Origin: Chrysopilus asiliformis | Lineage: Eukaryota; Arthropoda; Insecta; Diptera; Rhagionidae | Assembly (NCBI GenBank): GCA_964034945.1 | Contig: OZ035964.1 | Span: 1,200,001 to 1,264,000, forward strand | Length of the DNA stretch: 64,000 bases | Direction: 5' to 3' | In this document: positions 1-10,174 of the stretch, piece by piece | Position numbering within the stretch: the stretch's first letter is position 1 | How the letters are laid out: each line of letters starts with the position of its first letter | Made by a program: the position numbers and the translations under genes | Notes under the pieces: generated by a model | Told to the model about the DNA's origin: nothing | The model's input: only the letters and a program-made list of their open reading frames with translations | The model's database searches: none

Positions 1-441
1 TTTTCGTCGTGATTTGTTACGTACCATGTTTCTTTTTAATGTTATGTTAGGAATTATTGACTCCCCTGTAATTTTGTCAAAAATTGGTTTTAACGTCCCC
101 TCTAAGTTCTCTAAGATCTCACCCCTTTCTAAACGTACCGTTCCATAGGACTGTTTACGGAACTAACGAGCCTATTAGCAATATGTGCCAGTTGTTCAAC
201 AATTGGTCAATGTTTTTTGATTTTAACATGTCTCGTGCTATGTTTCGTAAAAGAATCATTTTAAGTAAATTGTAGTTTTGATTTTGTTTTTCTGATGCAC
301 TATATATTTTATCTATTTTTTTATTGTAATTTTGCTTTTATTTATTTTTCTTTAATATTATTTTTCTTAAATCTATTGTATTTGTTGGAATCTGCCTGTT
401 TTAGGATTTTTGTACCTGTTGGCTATGAAATTAATAATAAT
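1..441 (+). mobile_element. LINE 3' end, partial (cut by window start)
   Basis: The 3' part of the LINE that precedes spacer U1. It holds the C-terminal coding tail, here frameshifted by the CTAAG form of a small indel near 100, then the 3' UTR and a (TAA)n tail ending at 441. The 14-bp target duplication AATACGTCTAAAAC follows at 442-455. It matches 17325-17765 at an offset of 17,324. Confidence 0.85.
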
Positions 442-631
442 AATACGTCTAAAACCGATTTTGACACTATTTTGACATTTGAATTTGAAATATTATTGTT
501 CGCCGTGAATTTCCGTGAATTTGTGTACGTTATTTTTTCAATAAATAAAATATTATTGTTCGCTGTGTTCCGTGAATTTTCCGTGAAGTTCCAATCGTAT
601 TATTTTCCGGCAGAAGCTGAAGAATATCAAA

Positions 632-1057
632 ATGGAGAACGTTACAAGGAAAAGCAGTACAAGGAAAAGCAGTACAAGGAAAAGACTGTCCCATTTCCCA
701 GTAATCTCAAGGAGAGACATCCTCTTCATGAGGCCGATTACAAAAGTAGGATTAAGTGAAGAGATTGTTGAGCGTCTCAAGAATTGTGAGGGAGGCAATC
801 GGAAAAAGGGGAGGGAACATCCTGAAGACGTTAACCCCGGAGATGCATTACTAAAGATTAAAAAGGAGAAGCGGAAGAAGAAAGAGAACATTTCATCTCC
901 AAGCAGTAGTCCGCTTCGAAACGGAGTGAAGCCCAAGAGAACGATTTATCTTGGATCAAAACTCTTTGATTTCACTAGGCTACATTATAGTTTAAAATTA
1001 CATCTAATGAAATATCTTTGTAATGTTCGCGTTTTAATTTCAAATAAATGCCTATAA
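632..1057 (+). CDS. Unidentified 141-aa basic ORF (U1)
   Basis: I do not recognise this product. The ATG has a favourable context (AAAATGG). The N-terminus is encoded by tandem 15-bp repeats (TACAAGGAAAAGCAG type) giving an RKSST repeat. The middle is strongly basic (KIKKEKRKKKEN, residues about 75-86) and is followed by a serine/proline stretch (SSPSSSP). The stop overlaps an AATAAATG sequence. The ORF is open in nine of ten units, but at this identity that proves little. Overlapping frames are also open (154 codons on +, 127 on -), so coding status is uncertain. It may be a captured exon fragment. Confidence 0.35.
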   Translation: MENVTRKSSTRKSSTRKRLSHFPVISRRDILFMRPITKVGLSEEIVERLKNCEGGNRKKGREHPEDVNPGDALLKIKKEKRKKKENISSPSSSPLRNGVKPKRTIYLGSKLFDFTRLHYSLKLHLMKYLCNVRVLISNKCL

Positions 1058-1340
1058 GTTTATGTTACGCTAATTTTTACCTTTTCGAACCCCATTCCCA
1101 CTACTTGTCACGCTTTTAGGTGCTGGCGCTAGAGTCTCACCGTATGTCAATTTTTGGTCGAAGCCGAACTTCGGTCTTCTAATTTCTTATCATTTCTAAT
1201 ATCTTGGACGAAAATGCTCCAATAAATTCTGAATGTAGTGTGTGAAACGAAATCTTACCGTGAAAAATTTTCTGCAAAAACGAGGTGCCGATAACGAAAA
1301 GGATACGTTTTGGTGGTGATGGAAAAATTCAATTTTTTTT

Positions 1341-1455
1341 ATCATTCTAAACACACTGGTGTAATTCATTTTTGTGTGTGATGACGGGATCTTGGCGTTA
1401 CAAACGGTAAGGCAAATTTAATATACCCTTTGGTTTCACCATACGGGTATAAAAA
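1341..1455 (+). repeat. DINE/Helentron-like terminal repeat, copy 1 (U1)
   Basis: A segment of about 115 bp, running from ATCATTCTAAACACACTGG to the end of ATACGGGTATAAAAA. It recurs 840 bp downstream at 2181-2297. It contains GTTACAAACGGTAAGGCAAA and closes with TATACCC...GGGTATA, able to form a stem-loop. As I remember them, 3' ends of fly DINE-1 elements share the TTACAAACGG, GTATACCC and GGGTATAA features. The identification is by memory only. Confidence 0.5.
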
Positions 1456-1838
1456 TGAAATTACATCGGATTCCTTTTTTTTGCCATGGCTGTGGGTGTT
1501 GCAAATCGTCCGCTACCAATTGTAGAACGTAAATAAACGTTGTTTTCGGCATTCAAAAACGCAAAAAAAAAATCCACATCGTCCCAATTATTTATTGTAT
1601 TTCATTGTGGCATATGGCAGATTCGGCGGTCAAATCGATAATTCATCACTACTTGCCCATCACTCTCGATGTCGTCGAAATCGCGAAGTAAACCATCACC
1701 GCCAAAAATCAAATCCATTTTCTACATACACAAAAACCAATCACAGAATAATATAATCAATTCAATAAAAATCGACTACGCCAGTATTATATTATAGGTG
1801 AAGAAATCAAATTGGCATAAATTCGAGTACTAACATCG

Positions 1839-1864
1839 CTAGACCCTCGATTTTGAGGGTCTAG
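1839..1864. other. Perfect 10-bp hairpin with CTAG ends (U1)
   Basis: CTAGACCCTC (1839-1848), a 6-nt loop GATTTT, then GAGGGTCTAG (1855-1864). It is conserved in every unit. It lies in a region rich in AGTAC and GTGAAGAAAT motifs and is not followed by a CTRR end, so it is not a canonical Helitron terminus. Confidence 0.8.
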
Positions 1865-1987
1865 GAAATAATGAGTACCAGCTAATACTCCGTACCAAAG
1901 TCCGTACTAAGGCGCGCTAGTACTTGGTGAAGAAATGACTTGATACCAATTTGAGTACCAAATTTTGGTCTAATACCGGTAATAGCG

Positions 1988-2017
1988 TTAGTACTCTGTG
2001 AAGAAATCGGCCGTTAG
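1988..2017. repeat. 30-bp inverted repeat, left arm (U1)
   Basis: Matches the reverse complement of 3414-3443 at 28 of 30 positions; the core is GTACTCTGTGAAGAAAT. The surroundings on both sides hold more copies of GTGAAGAAAT and AGTAC in matching order, suggesting old, diverged long terminal inverted repeats of an element about 1.5 kb or more long. Confidence 0.65.
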
Positions 2018-2095
2018 CCTTGCATTTTACGAGAAACGGAACTGTGCAAAATTTCTAGTCTCTAGCTCAATCCGTGCGCCCGCAATCCGCGCCAC

Positions 2096-2112
2096 AGACG
2101 GACGGACGGACG

Positions 2113-2151
<39 letters not shown>

Positions 2152-2160
2152 GGACGGACA
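2096..2160. repeat. GGAC/AGAC tetranucleotide microsatellite (U1)
   Basis: A (GGAC)n block, then (AGAC)n, then two GGAC. Lengths in the ten spacers: 65, 69, 101, 65, 69, 113, 73, 81, 65 and 29 bp. It sits about 20 bp before the second DINE-like end, the arrangement I associate with fly DINE-like elements. Confidence 0.95.
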
Positions 2161-2180
2161 TGCAAAAATTAATTATTTTT

Positions 2181-2297
2181 ATCATTCTAAACACACTGGT
2201 ATAATTCATTTTTGTGTGTGATGACGGGATCTTGGCGTTACAAACGGTAAGGCAAAGTTAGTATACCCTTGTTATACATACCATACGGGTATAAAAA
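2181..2297 (+). repeat. DINE/Helentron-like terminal repeat, copy 2 (U1)
   Basis: The second copy of the 1341-1455 segment, with TATACCC at 2262-2268 and GGGTATA at 2287-2293 as stem arms. It differs from copy 1 by a few substitutions and a longer loop (GTTATACATACCATAC). The microsatellite directly precedes it. Confidence 0.5.
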
Positions 2298-2719
2298 CCA
2301 CGCGAAAAAATTTTGAATTTCGCAGGAATGCCTTATGAAGACTAAACTGGGCACAGAGATGGACTTTGATATTTGGAGCGACCAAACAGACGCAATTTTT
2401 TGGCGTCAAAATTTGTAGGATTTAGTATTTTTTTTTTTGGAGAGTTTTCGAACGGTTTTTTAAAGCATCTGCGTTCGTTTTTGGAGAGCTGAGCCATATG
2501 GATATTTCTGATCTGAGGATAATTAAAAAAGGACACTGTATGAGAATCATATCATAGTATATTAGATTTGGTATTCCGTTTGTAACGCATCGAACCAATC
2601 GTCGGACACAAAAATGAACTACAGCAGGGTGTTAAGGATGTCAAAAGATTTTGATTGGTAAAAGCCTGTCCGTCTGTCTACCATTTGCACCATTCATTAT
2701 TCTCCGTCGATGTCAAATT

Positions 2720-3011
2720 GCCACTGTGTATTTTTCATTGTGTGATTCCACCGTGCATTTCCACGCTTCTAACGTTCCACCGTGTTATTTCCACCGTGGA
2801 GTGTTCACCGTGCAGCTCCCCACCGTGCGAAATCCACATTGTAATTTCCACCGTGCAATTTTGACCGTGAAATTTTCACCGTGCATTTTTTACCGTGCGA
2901 AGTCCACAATGCAGTTTCCACCGCCTGACTTTCACCGTGTTATTTGCATCGTGAATGTCCCCGTGGTTTTTCCATTGTGCCATTTCCACCGTTTAATTTT
3001 CACGATGTAAT
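2720..3011. repeat. Degenerate CACCGTG minisatellite (U1)
   Basis: About 18 degenerate units of roughly 15-16 bp, each of the type (T)CCACCGTGCAATT. The overlapping 119- and 69-codon ORFs here are translations of the repeat and are not called as genes. Same segment in the other units: 8482-8773, 14286-14577, 20044-20335, 25806-26097, 34235-34526, 40907-41198, 46695-46986, 52835-53126 and 58560-58851. Confidence 0.85.
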
Positions 3012-3146
3012 TTTGAACTCGCAACGTCAGTCCATTTCTTTCTTTATGTATTATTATTGAAAAAAGATGCTAGGCCGCTAGATGTTAGACAGATAAGCTA
3101 GTTTGTATATCGTAGGGACCCGTTTTAAAACATAACAAAAGCTATA

Positions 3147-3163
3147 ATTGCCAATTTGGCAAT
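3147..3163. other. Palindrome ATTGCCAA-T-TTGGCAAT (U1)
   Basis: Perfect 8-bp arms around one central base, present in every unit. It lies in a 400-bp stretch (3012-3413) with no gene that I can support. Confidence 0.7.
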
Positions 3164-3413
3164 GATTGGAGACCCGTATGGTGATATTCGTATCAAAATT
3201 CGAACAGTTGTACCAAAATTCCACTTTGAAGTCAAACTTTCCAATAAGATTTTTTAAAACTTATTCCAATCGGATTTTGATGTATGGTAGTTTTATGTAG
3301 AATCATATCCCAAATAACTTTTGTTCTTTGACTTTTTTGATAAGATGCATCGTTTTTGAGATATTCGCAAAAAACATTTTCGTTCGTACGGTCCATTTTT
3401 GCCCATTAACGAA

Positions 3414-3443
3414 CTTACGGCCAATTTCTTCACAGAGTACTAA
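3414..3443. repeat. 30-bp inverted repeat, right arm (U1)
   Basis: Partner of 1988-2017. Two further inverted AGTAC/ATTTCTTCAC groups follow before the LINE at 3579. Confidence 0.65.
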
Positions 3444-3581
3444 AGTGGAGTCTAGCTAGTCCAGGTACTAGCTCTGATACTCGGTACCAACGAAAAGTTA
3501 GTACTTGTGCATTTCTTCACATCGCTAGTACCGGAGCTAAATTCATCAGCCGGTACTAGCGGCAAATACGTCTAAAACTAA

Positions 3582-4478
3582 GCTAATAATTTTTATTGTT
3601 TTTTATATGTTGGTTTTGAGCTTTTTGTTCCGAAAAAGAAGATTGCATTCCATAGGCACCCGCCATGGTACACGAAATTTTTATCAAGAGTAAAAAACTC
3701 CAAACGCAAAGCTTATAAATTGTACGTTCGCACTAGACTTAATATACATTATCAAACGTACTCGTATTTGCGCAAAAGATTTGCTGCTATTCAGAAGTCA
3801 AATTACAAATCTTATTTATTAGATCTTCAAAACAATCTAGTCTCTGATCCGTCCAAATTTTGGAACTTCGTTAACTTAAAAAAAAAGTCATCTGGCTACC
3901 CTAAAAGAATGTTTCTTGATGAGACAGTTGCGAATTGTGAGAAAGATATTTTGAATCTATTCGCTGATTTTTTCCAGAGTGTCTACGTTGATCCTCCGGA
4001 CGATAATTCTATAAATTTATCATTATGTGAAAACATTGTTAATATTGGATCAATTGAACTAGATGTTGACTCTGTTCTTACCGAGTTGAATGGTTTAAAT
4101 GTTAAGAAGGGGGCTGGGCCTGATCTTGTTTCTCCTTTCATTCTTAAGAATTGTGCCGAAAGTCTGTGCTATCCATTGACCACAATATTTAATTATTCTT
4201 TGCGTTTAGGTCAGTTTCCCTCTGCCTGGAAAACTTCCTATATAACACCTGTTTTTAAAAGTGATAGTAAGAATAATATAAAAAATTATCGCCCGATCGC
4301 GATTCTTCCCACTGTCGCCAAATTATTCGAAAAACTCGTGTGCAATGTTTTAACTGCCACGCTTAAGCAACACATATCCATCCATCAGCACGGATTCGTT
4401 AAAGGTCGATCAAGGAGCCGCTCCATTGCCATGACTTTTTCCCATGACAAAAAAATGCAGGAAACTAGAGCAAGATAG
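3582..4478 (+). pseudogene. LINE reverse transcriptase, N-terminal half
   Basis: Open from 3582 (the codon before it is a stop at the truncation point) through the connector and RT blocks 1-2a. These include the pre-RT FVPKKK and PPWYT motifs and the NYRPIAILP and HGFVKGRS blocks. At 4413 it runs into the MITE, reads about 22 foreign codons and stops at 4478. No ATG precedes the conserved part. Confidence 0.85.
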
Positions 4479-4878
4479 ACTTATGTAGATCTAAAAAGGA
4501 ATGACTGAATACAAGGTAAACGTTTTCCCTTCCAGTTTAACAACTTTATAGCAATCATAGCAAACCTTATGCTATGAATATAATGTTCAAATTGGCATGG
4601 TAACAAAGCTTTTGACTATGCATGCGAAGGAGAAAAAGCTTTTAAAATGACATCACGCTATAATAACAGTTTCAAGGACAAGGGACAAATGTGATTGTAG
4701 TAGAAATCGCCATAACATCGCCATAAAATCGCCATAACAAAAGAGGGGAAATTATTTTTGCATTTGCCGACAAATTTTTGCAGTTGATTCTTATCTCCCT
4801 TTCTCGCCAAGGTATCTTCACATAAATGTGTCTCATTTTTTTGTCATGGGAAAGAGTCATGGCAATGGAGCGGCTCCT
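4413..4878. mobile_element. 466-bp MITE inside the LINE RT
   Basis: The terminal inverted repeats are 45 bp. They begin AGGAGCCGCTCCATTGCC and contain two CATGAC motifs. The arms differ at one base here and are identical in the copies carrying GGGAAAAAGTCATG. A 3-bp target duplication TCA lies at 4410-4412 and 4879-4881. Removing the element and one TCA restores the RT reading frame exactly (KGRS then TATN), which confirms the boundaries. The interior is non-coding and holds three ATCGCCATAA motifs. I cannot assign a superfamily. Confidence 0.9.
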
Positions 4879-5739
4879 TCAACTGCAACAAATTTAGTTG
4901 AATTTACAAATTATTGCCAGTATAAAATAGAAGATGCTCACCAAGTTGATGCCATATATACGGATTTTTCAAAAGCGTTTGATCGTGTTCAACATAAGAT
5001 TTTATTGAAAAAACTCGCAATATTGGGAATACATTCTAGTCTTCTTTGTTGGTTATCGTCTTATTTATCTTCTCGCATGCAATGTGTAAAAATTTTTAAT
5101 TTATTTTCACGATTCTTTGTAGTTCGTTCTGGTGTCCCGCAAGGGAGTCATCTTGGCCCCCTTTTATTTATTTTATTTACTAATGACCTGTGTAACGTCC
5201 TTAAATCGTCTAAATGTTTGCTGTATGCTGACGATCTGAAAGTTTTTCGAGTCGTAGACAGCTTTCAAGATTCTGATTTGTTGCAGAGTGATTTGAATGC
5301 ACTGTCTGATTGGTGTGTAAAAAATTACATAACTTTAAACGTCTCTAAATGCTTTTCCATGTCACTCCATCGAAAGCTCAAGCCCGTACTTTTCGATTAT
5401 AAAATTAGCAATATAACAATTAATAGAGTTAATGCGATCAAAGATCTTGGGGTGGTGTTTGATATCAAACTAACGTTCAATAATCACATCGATTATATTA
5501 CTTCAAAAGCGAACGGACTTTTAGGTTTTATTATGCGTTTTTCCCGTGATCTAACTAATCCTTATGCGCTGAAAAGTATTTTTATAACTATTGTAAGGCC
5601 AATATTGGAATATGCGTGTATTGTTTGGAGTCCCAATTATGAAGTTCACATTAAGCGAATAGAATCCATCCAAAAAAGATTTCTGCGATTTGCACTTCGC
5701 CGTCTGAGTTGGTCAGATACGTATCTAGGTGTACATTGA
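4846..5739 (+). pseudogene. LINE reverse transcriptase, catalytic half
   Basis: The first ATG (4846) lies in the MITE terminal repeat and adds 11 foreign codons in frame with RT. The catalytic aspartates are in TDFSKAFD and YADD; SGVPQGS lies between them. The ORF ends early at 5739 because of the 19-bp deletion relative to the copies at 10590 and 27912. Polymerase function would need the missing fingers half. Confidence 0.85.
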
Positions 5740-6199
5740 TTAACCTTGACACGTTAGGTTTTCGTCGTGATTTGTTACGTACCATGTTTCTTTTTAATGT
5801 TATGTTAGGAATTATTGACTCCCCTGTAATTTTGTCAAAAATTGGTTTTAACGTCCCCTCTAAGTTCTCTAAGATCTCACCCCTTTCTAAACGTACCGTT
5901 CCATAGGACTGTTTACGGAACTAACGAGCCTATTAGCAATATGTGCCAGTTGTTCAACAATTGGTCAATGTTTTTTGATTTTAACATGTCTCGTGCTATG
6001 TTTCGTAAAAGAATCATTTTAAGTAAATTGTAGTTTTGATTTTGTTTTTCTGATGCACTATATATTTTATCTATTTTTTTATTGTAATTTTGCTTTTATT
6101 TATTTTTCTTTAATATTATTTTTCTTAAATCTATTGTATTTGTTGGAATCTGCCTGTTTTAGGATTTTTGTACCTGTTGGCTATGAAATTAATAATAAT

Positions 6200-7870
6200 A
6201 ATACGTCTAAAACCGATTTTGACACTATTTTGACATTTGAATTTGAAATATTATTGTTCGCCGTGAATTTCCGTGAATTTGTGTACGTTATTTTTTCAAT
6301 AAATAAAATATTATTGTTCGCTGTGTTCCGTGAATTTTCCGTGAAGTTCCAATCGTATTATTTTCCGGCAGAAGCTGAAGAATATCAAAATGGAGAACGT
6401 TACAAGGAAAAGCAGTACAAGGAAAAGCAGTACAAGGAAAAGACTGTCCCATTTCCCAGTAATCTCAAGGAGAGACATCCTCTTCATGAGGCCGATTACA
6501 AAAGTAGGATTAAGTGAAGAGATTGTTGAGCGTCTCAAGAATTGTGAGGGAGGCAATCGGAAAAAGGGGAGGGAACATCCTGAAGACGTTAACCCCGGAG
6601 ATGCATTACTAAAGATTAAAAAGGAGAAGCGGAAGAAGAAAGAGAACATTTCATCTCCAAGCAGTAGTCCGCTTCGAAACGGAGTGAAGCCCAAGAGAAC
6701 GATTTATCTTGGATCAAAACTCTTTGATTTCACTAGGCTACATTATAGTTTAAAATTACATCTAATGAAATATCTTTGTAATGTTCGCGTTTTAATTTCA
6801 AATAAATGCCTATAAGTTTATGTTACGCTAATTTTTACCTTTTCGAACCCCATTCCCACTACTTGTCACGCTTTTAGGTGCTGGCGCTAGAGTCTCACCG
6901 TATGTCAATTTTTGGTCGAAGCCGAACTTCGGTCTTCTAATTTCTTATCATTTCTAATATCTTGGACGAAAATGCTCCAATAAATTCTGAATGTAGTGTG
7001 TGAAACGAAATCTTACCGTGAAAAATTTTCTGCAAAAACGAGGTGCCGATAACGAAAAGGATACGTTTTGGTGGTGATGGAAAAATTCAATTTTTTTTAT
7101 CATTCTAAACACACTGGTGTAATTCATTTTTGTGTGTGATGACGGGATCTTGGCGTTACAAACGGTAAGGCAAATTTAATATACCCTTTGGTTTCACCAT
7201 ACGGGTATAAAAATGAAATTACATCGGATTCCTTTTTTTTGCCATGGCTGTGGGTGTTGCAAATCGTCCGCTACCAATTGTAGAACGTAAATAAACGTTG
7301 TTTTCGGCATTCAAAAACGCAAAAAAAAAATCCACATCGTCCCAATTATTTATTGTATTTCATTGTGGCATATGGCAGATTCGGCGGTCAAATCGATAAT
7401 TCATCACTACTTGCCCATCACTCTCGATGTCGTCGAAATCGCGAAGTAAACCATCACCGCCAAAAATCAAATCCATTTTCTACATACACAAAAACCAATC
7501 ACAGAATAATATAATCAATTCAATAAAAATCGACTACGCCAGTATTATATTATAGGTGAAGAAATCAAATTGGCATAAATTCGAGTACTAACATCGCTAG
7601 ACCCTCGATTTTGAGGGTCTAGGAAATAATGAGTACCAGCTAATACTCCGTACCAAAGTCCGTACTAAGGCGCGCTAGTACTTGGTGAAGAAATGACTTG
7701 ATACCAATTTGAGTACCAAATTTTGGTCTAATACCGGTAATAGCGTTAGTACTCTGTGAAGAAATCGGCCGTTAGCCTTGCATTTTACGAGAAACGGAAC
7801 TGTGCAAAATTTCTAGTCTCTAGCTCAATCCGTGCGCCCGCAATCCGCGCCACAGACGGACGGACGGACG

Positions 7871-7913
<43 letters not shown>

Positions 7914-9340
7914 GGACGGACATGCAAAAATTAATTATTTTTATCATTCTAAACACACTGGTATAATTCATTTTTGTGTGTGATGACGGGATCTTGGCGT
8001 TACAAACGGTAAGGCAAAGTTAGTATACCCTTGTTATACATACCATACGGGTATAAAAACCACGCGAAAAAATTTTGAATTTCGCAGGAATGCCTTATGA
8101 AGACTAAACTGGGCACAGAGATGGACTTTGATATTTGGAGCGACCAAACAGACGCAATTTTTTGGCGTCAAAATTTGTAGGATTTAGTATTTTTTTTTTT
8201 GGAGAGTTTTCGAACGGTTTTTTAAAGCATCTGCGTTCGTTTTTGGAGAGCTGAGCCATATGGATATTTCTGATCTGAGGATAATTAAAAAAGGACACTG
8301 TATGAGAATCATATCATAGTATATTAGATTTGGTATTCCGTTTGTAACGCATCGAACCAATCGTCGGACACAAAAATGAACTACAGCAGGGTGTTAAGGA
8401 TGTCAAAAGATTTTGATTGGTAAAAGCCTGTCCGTCTGTCTACCATTTGCACCATTCATTATTCTCCGTCGATGTCAAATTGCCACTGTGTATTTTTCAT
8501 TGTGTGATTCCACCGTGCATTTCCACGCTTCTAACGTTCCACCGTGTTATTTCCACCGTGGAGTGTTCACCGTGCAGCTCCCCACCGTGCGAAATCCACA
8601 TTGTAATTTCCACCGTGCAATTTTGACCGTGAAATTTTCACCGTGCATTTTTTACCGTGCGAAGTCCACAATGCAGTTTCCACCGCCTGACTTTCACCGT
8701 GTTATTTGCATCGTGAATGTCCCCGTGGTTTTTCCATTGTGCCATTTCCACCGTTTAATTTTCACGATGTAATTTTGAACTCGCAACGTCAGTCCATTTC
8801 TTTCTTTATGTATTATTATTGAAAAAAGATGCTAGGCCGCTAGATGTTAGACAGATAAGCTAGTTTGTATATCGTAGGGACCCGTTTTAAAACATAACAA
8901 AAGCTATAATTGCCAATTTGGCAATGATTGGAGACCCGTATGGTGATATTCGTATCAAAATTCGAACAGTTGTACCAAAATTCCACTTTGAAGTCAAACT
9001 TTCCAATAAGATTTTTTAAAACTTATTCCAATCGGATTTTGATGTATGGTAGTTTTATGTAGAATCATATCCCAAATAACTTTTGTTCTTTGACTTTTTT
9101 GATAAGATGCATCGTTTTTGAGATATTCGCAAAAAACATTTTCGTTCGTACGGTCCATTTTTGCCCATTAACGAACTTACGGCCAATTTCTTCACAGAGT
9201 ACTAAAGTGGAGTCTAGCTAGTCCAGGTACTAGCTCTGATACTCGGTACCAACGAAAAGTTAGTACTTGTGCATTTCTTCACATCGCTAGTACCGGAGCT
9301 AAATTCATCAGCCGGTACTAGCGGCAAATACGTCTAAAAC
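6200..9340 (+). repeat. Array spacer U2
   Basis: Same content as U1: 141-codon ORF 6390-6815, microsatellite 7854-7922 (69 bp), minisatellite 8482-8773, AGA/11-T state. It aligns with U5 at an offset of exactly 17,324 including microsatellite length. Confidence 0.85.
6390..6815 (+). CDS. Unidentified 141-aa basic ORF (U2)
   Basis: Translation identical to the U1 copy at 632. Same uncertainty about coding status. Confidence 0.35.
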   Translation: MENVTRKSSTRKSSTRKRLSHFPVISRRDILFMRPITKVGLSEEIVERLKNCEGGNRKKGREHPEDVNPGDALLKIKKEKRKKKENISSPSSSPLRNGVKPKRTIYLGSKLFDFTRLHYSLKLHLMKYLCNVRVLISNKCL

Positions 9341-10174
9341 TAAGCTAATAATTTTTATTGTTTTTTATATGTTGGTTTTGAGCTTTTTGTTCCGAAAAAG
9401 AAGATTGCATTCCATAGGCACCCGCCATGGTACACGAAATTTTTATCAAGAGTAAAAAACTCCAAACGCAAAGCTTATAAATTGTACGTTCGCACTAGAC
9501 TTAATATACATTATCAAACGTACTCGTATTTGCGCAAAAGATTTGCTGCTATTCAGAAGTCAAATTACAAATCTTATTTATTAGATCTTCAAAACAATCT
9601 AGTCTCTGATCCGTCCAAATTTTGGAACTTCGTTAACTTAAAAAAAAAGTCATCTGGCTACCCTAAAAGAATGTTTCTTGATGAGACAGTTGCGAATTGT
9701 GAGAAAGATATTTTGAATCTATTCGCTGATTTTTTCCAGAGTGTCTACGTTGATCCTCCGGACGATAATTCTATAAATTTATCATTATGTGAAAACATTG
9801 TTAATATTGGATCAATTGAACTAGATGTTGACTCTGTTCTTACCGAGTTGAATGGTTTAAATGTTAAGAAGGGGGCTGGGCCTGATCTTGTTTCTCCTTT
9901 CATTCTTAAGAATTGTGCCGAAAGTCTGTGCTATCCATTGACCACAATATTTAATTATTCTTTGCGTTTAGGTCAGTTTCCCTCTGCCTGGAAAACTTCC
10001 TATATAACACCTGTTTTTAAAAGTGATAGTAAGAATAATATAAAAAATTATCGCCCGATCGCGATTCTTCCCACTGTCGCCAAATTATTCGAAAAACTCG
10101 TGTGCAATGTTTTAACTGCCACGCTTAAGCAACACATATCCATCCATCAGCACGGATTCGTTAAAGGTCGATCA

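Larger units (their letters stand above)
442..3578 (+). repeat. Array spacer U1 (reference copy)
   Basis: Landmarks: LINE target duplications at 442-455 and 3565-3578; 141-codon ORF 632-1057; DINE-like ends 1341-1455 and 2181-2297; perfect hairpin 1839-1864; 30-bp inverted repeats 1988-2017 and 3414-3443; microsatellite 2096-2160; CACCGTG minisatellite 2720-3011; palindrome 3147-3163. The intervals 1058-1340, 1456-1838 and 2298-2719 contain no gene that I can support. Variant state: AGA form at the site near 2390, with an 11-T run after it. Confidence 0.85.
3579..6199 (+). mobile_element. 5'-truncated Jockey/I/CR1-type LINE (reference copy)
   Basis: The insertion is bounded by the direct repeat AATACGTCTAAAAC (3565-3578 and 6200-6213), with a (TAA)n tail at the 3' end. 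This gives orientation and the mechanism (target-primed reverse transcription). Coding starts in frame at 3582, inside ORF2. ORF1 and the endonuclease are missing. RT blocks seen: NYRPIAILP, HGFVKGRS, TDFSKAFD, SGVPQGSHLGPLLF, LLYADDLK and KDLGVVFD, in the usual order. The RT is split by a MITE (4413-4878). It is also broken by a 19-bp deletion after 5716 (SWSD then a shifted frame) and by the CTAAG indel near 5861. It is dead as an element. Clade assignment within this group is uncertain. Confidence 0.9.

Noticed and set aside
553..936. 127-codon minus-strand ORF and 154-codon plus-strand ORF over the 141-codon ORF (all units)
   Set aside because: They overlap in conflicting frames. The 154-codon frame begins in the LINE 3' UTR and the minus-strand product is low-complexity. 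At most one could be real and I see no support for these two.
1839..1864. Hairpin as a Helitron 3' terminus
   Set aside because: No CTRR within about 12 bases after the hairpin and no AT insertion site evidence.
1998..2209. ORFs rich in TDRQTDRQ or SVCLSVCL (all units)
   Set aside because: Translations of the GGAC/AGAC microsatellite; lengths change with repeat number.
2651..3010. 119- and 69-codon ORFs over the CACCGTG minisatellite
   Set aside because: Cysteine/histidine/phenylalanine-rich translations of a degenerate tandem repeat, open in overlapping frames; no domain seen.
4672..4860. 62-codon minus-strand ORF inside the MITE
   Set aside because: Lies within a non-coding MITE and starts in its terminal repeat; chance frame repeated by amplification.
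3579..6199. Reverse transcriptase as a retron, DGR or group II intron system
   Set aside because: RT block spelling, TAA tail, 14-bp target duplication and C-terminal region all fit a LINE in a eukaryotic genome.
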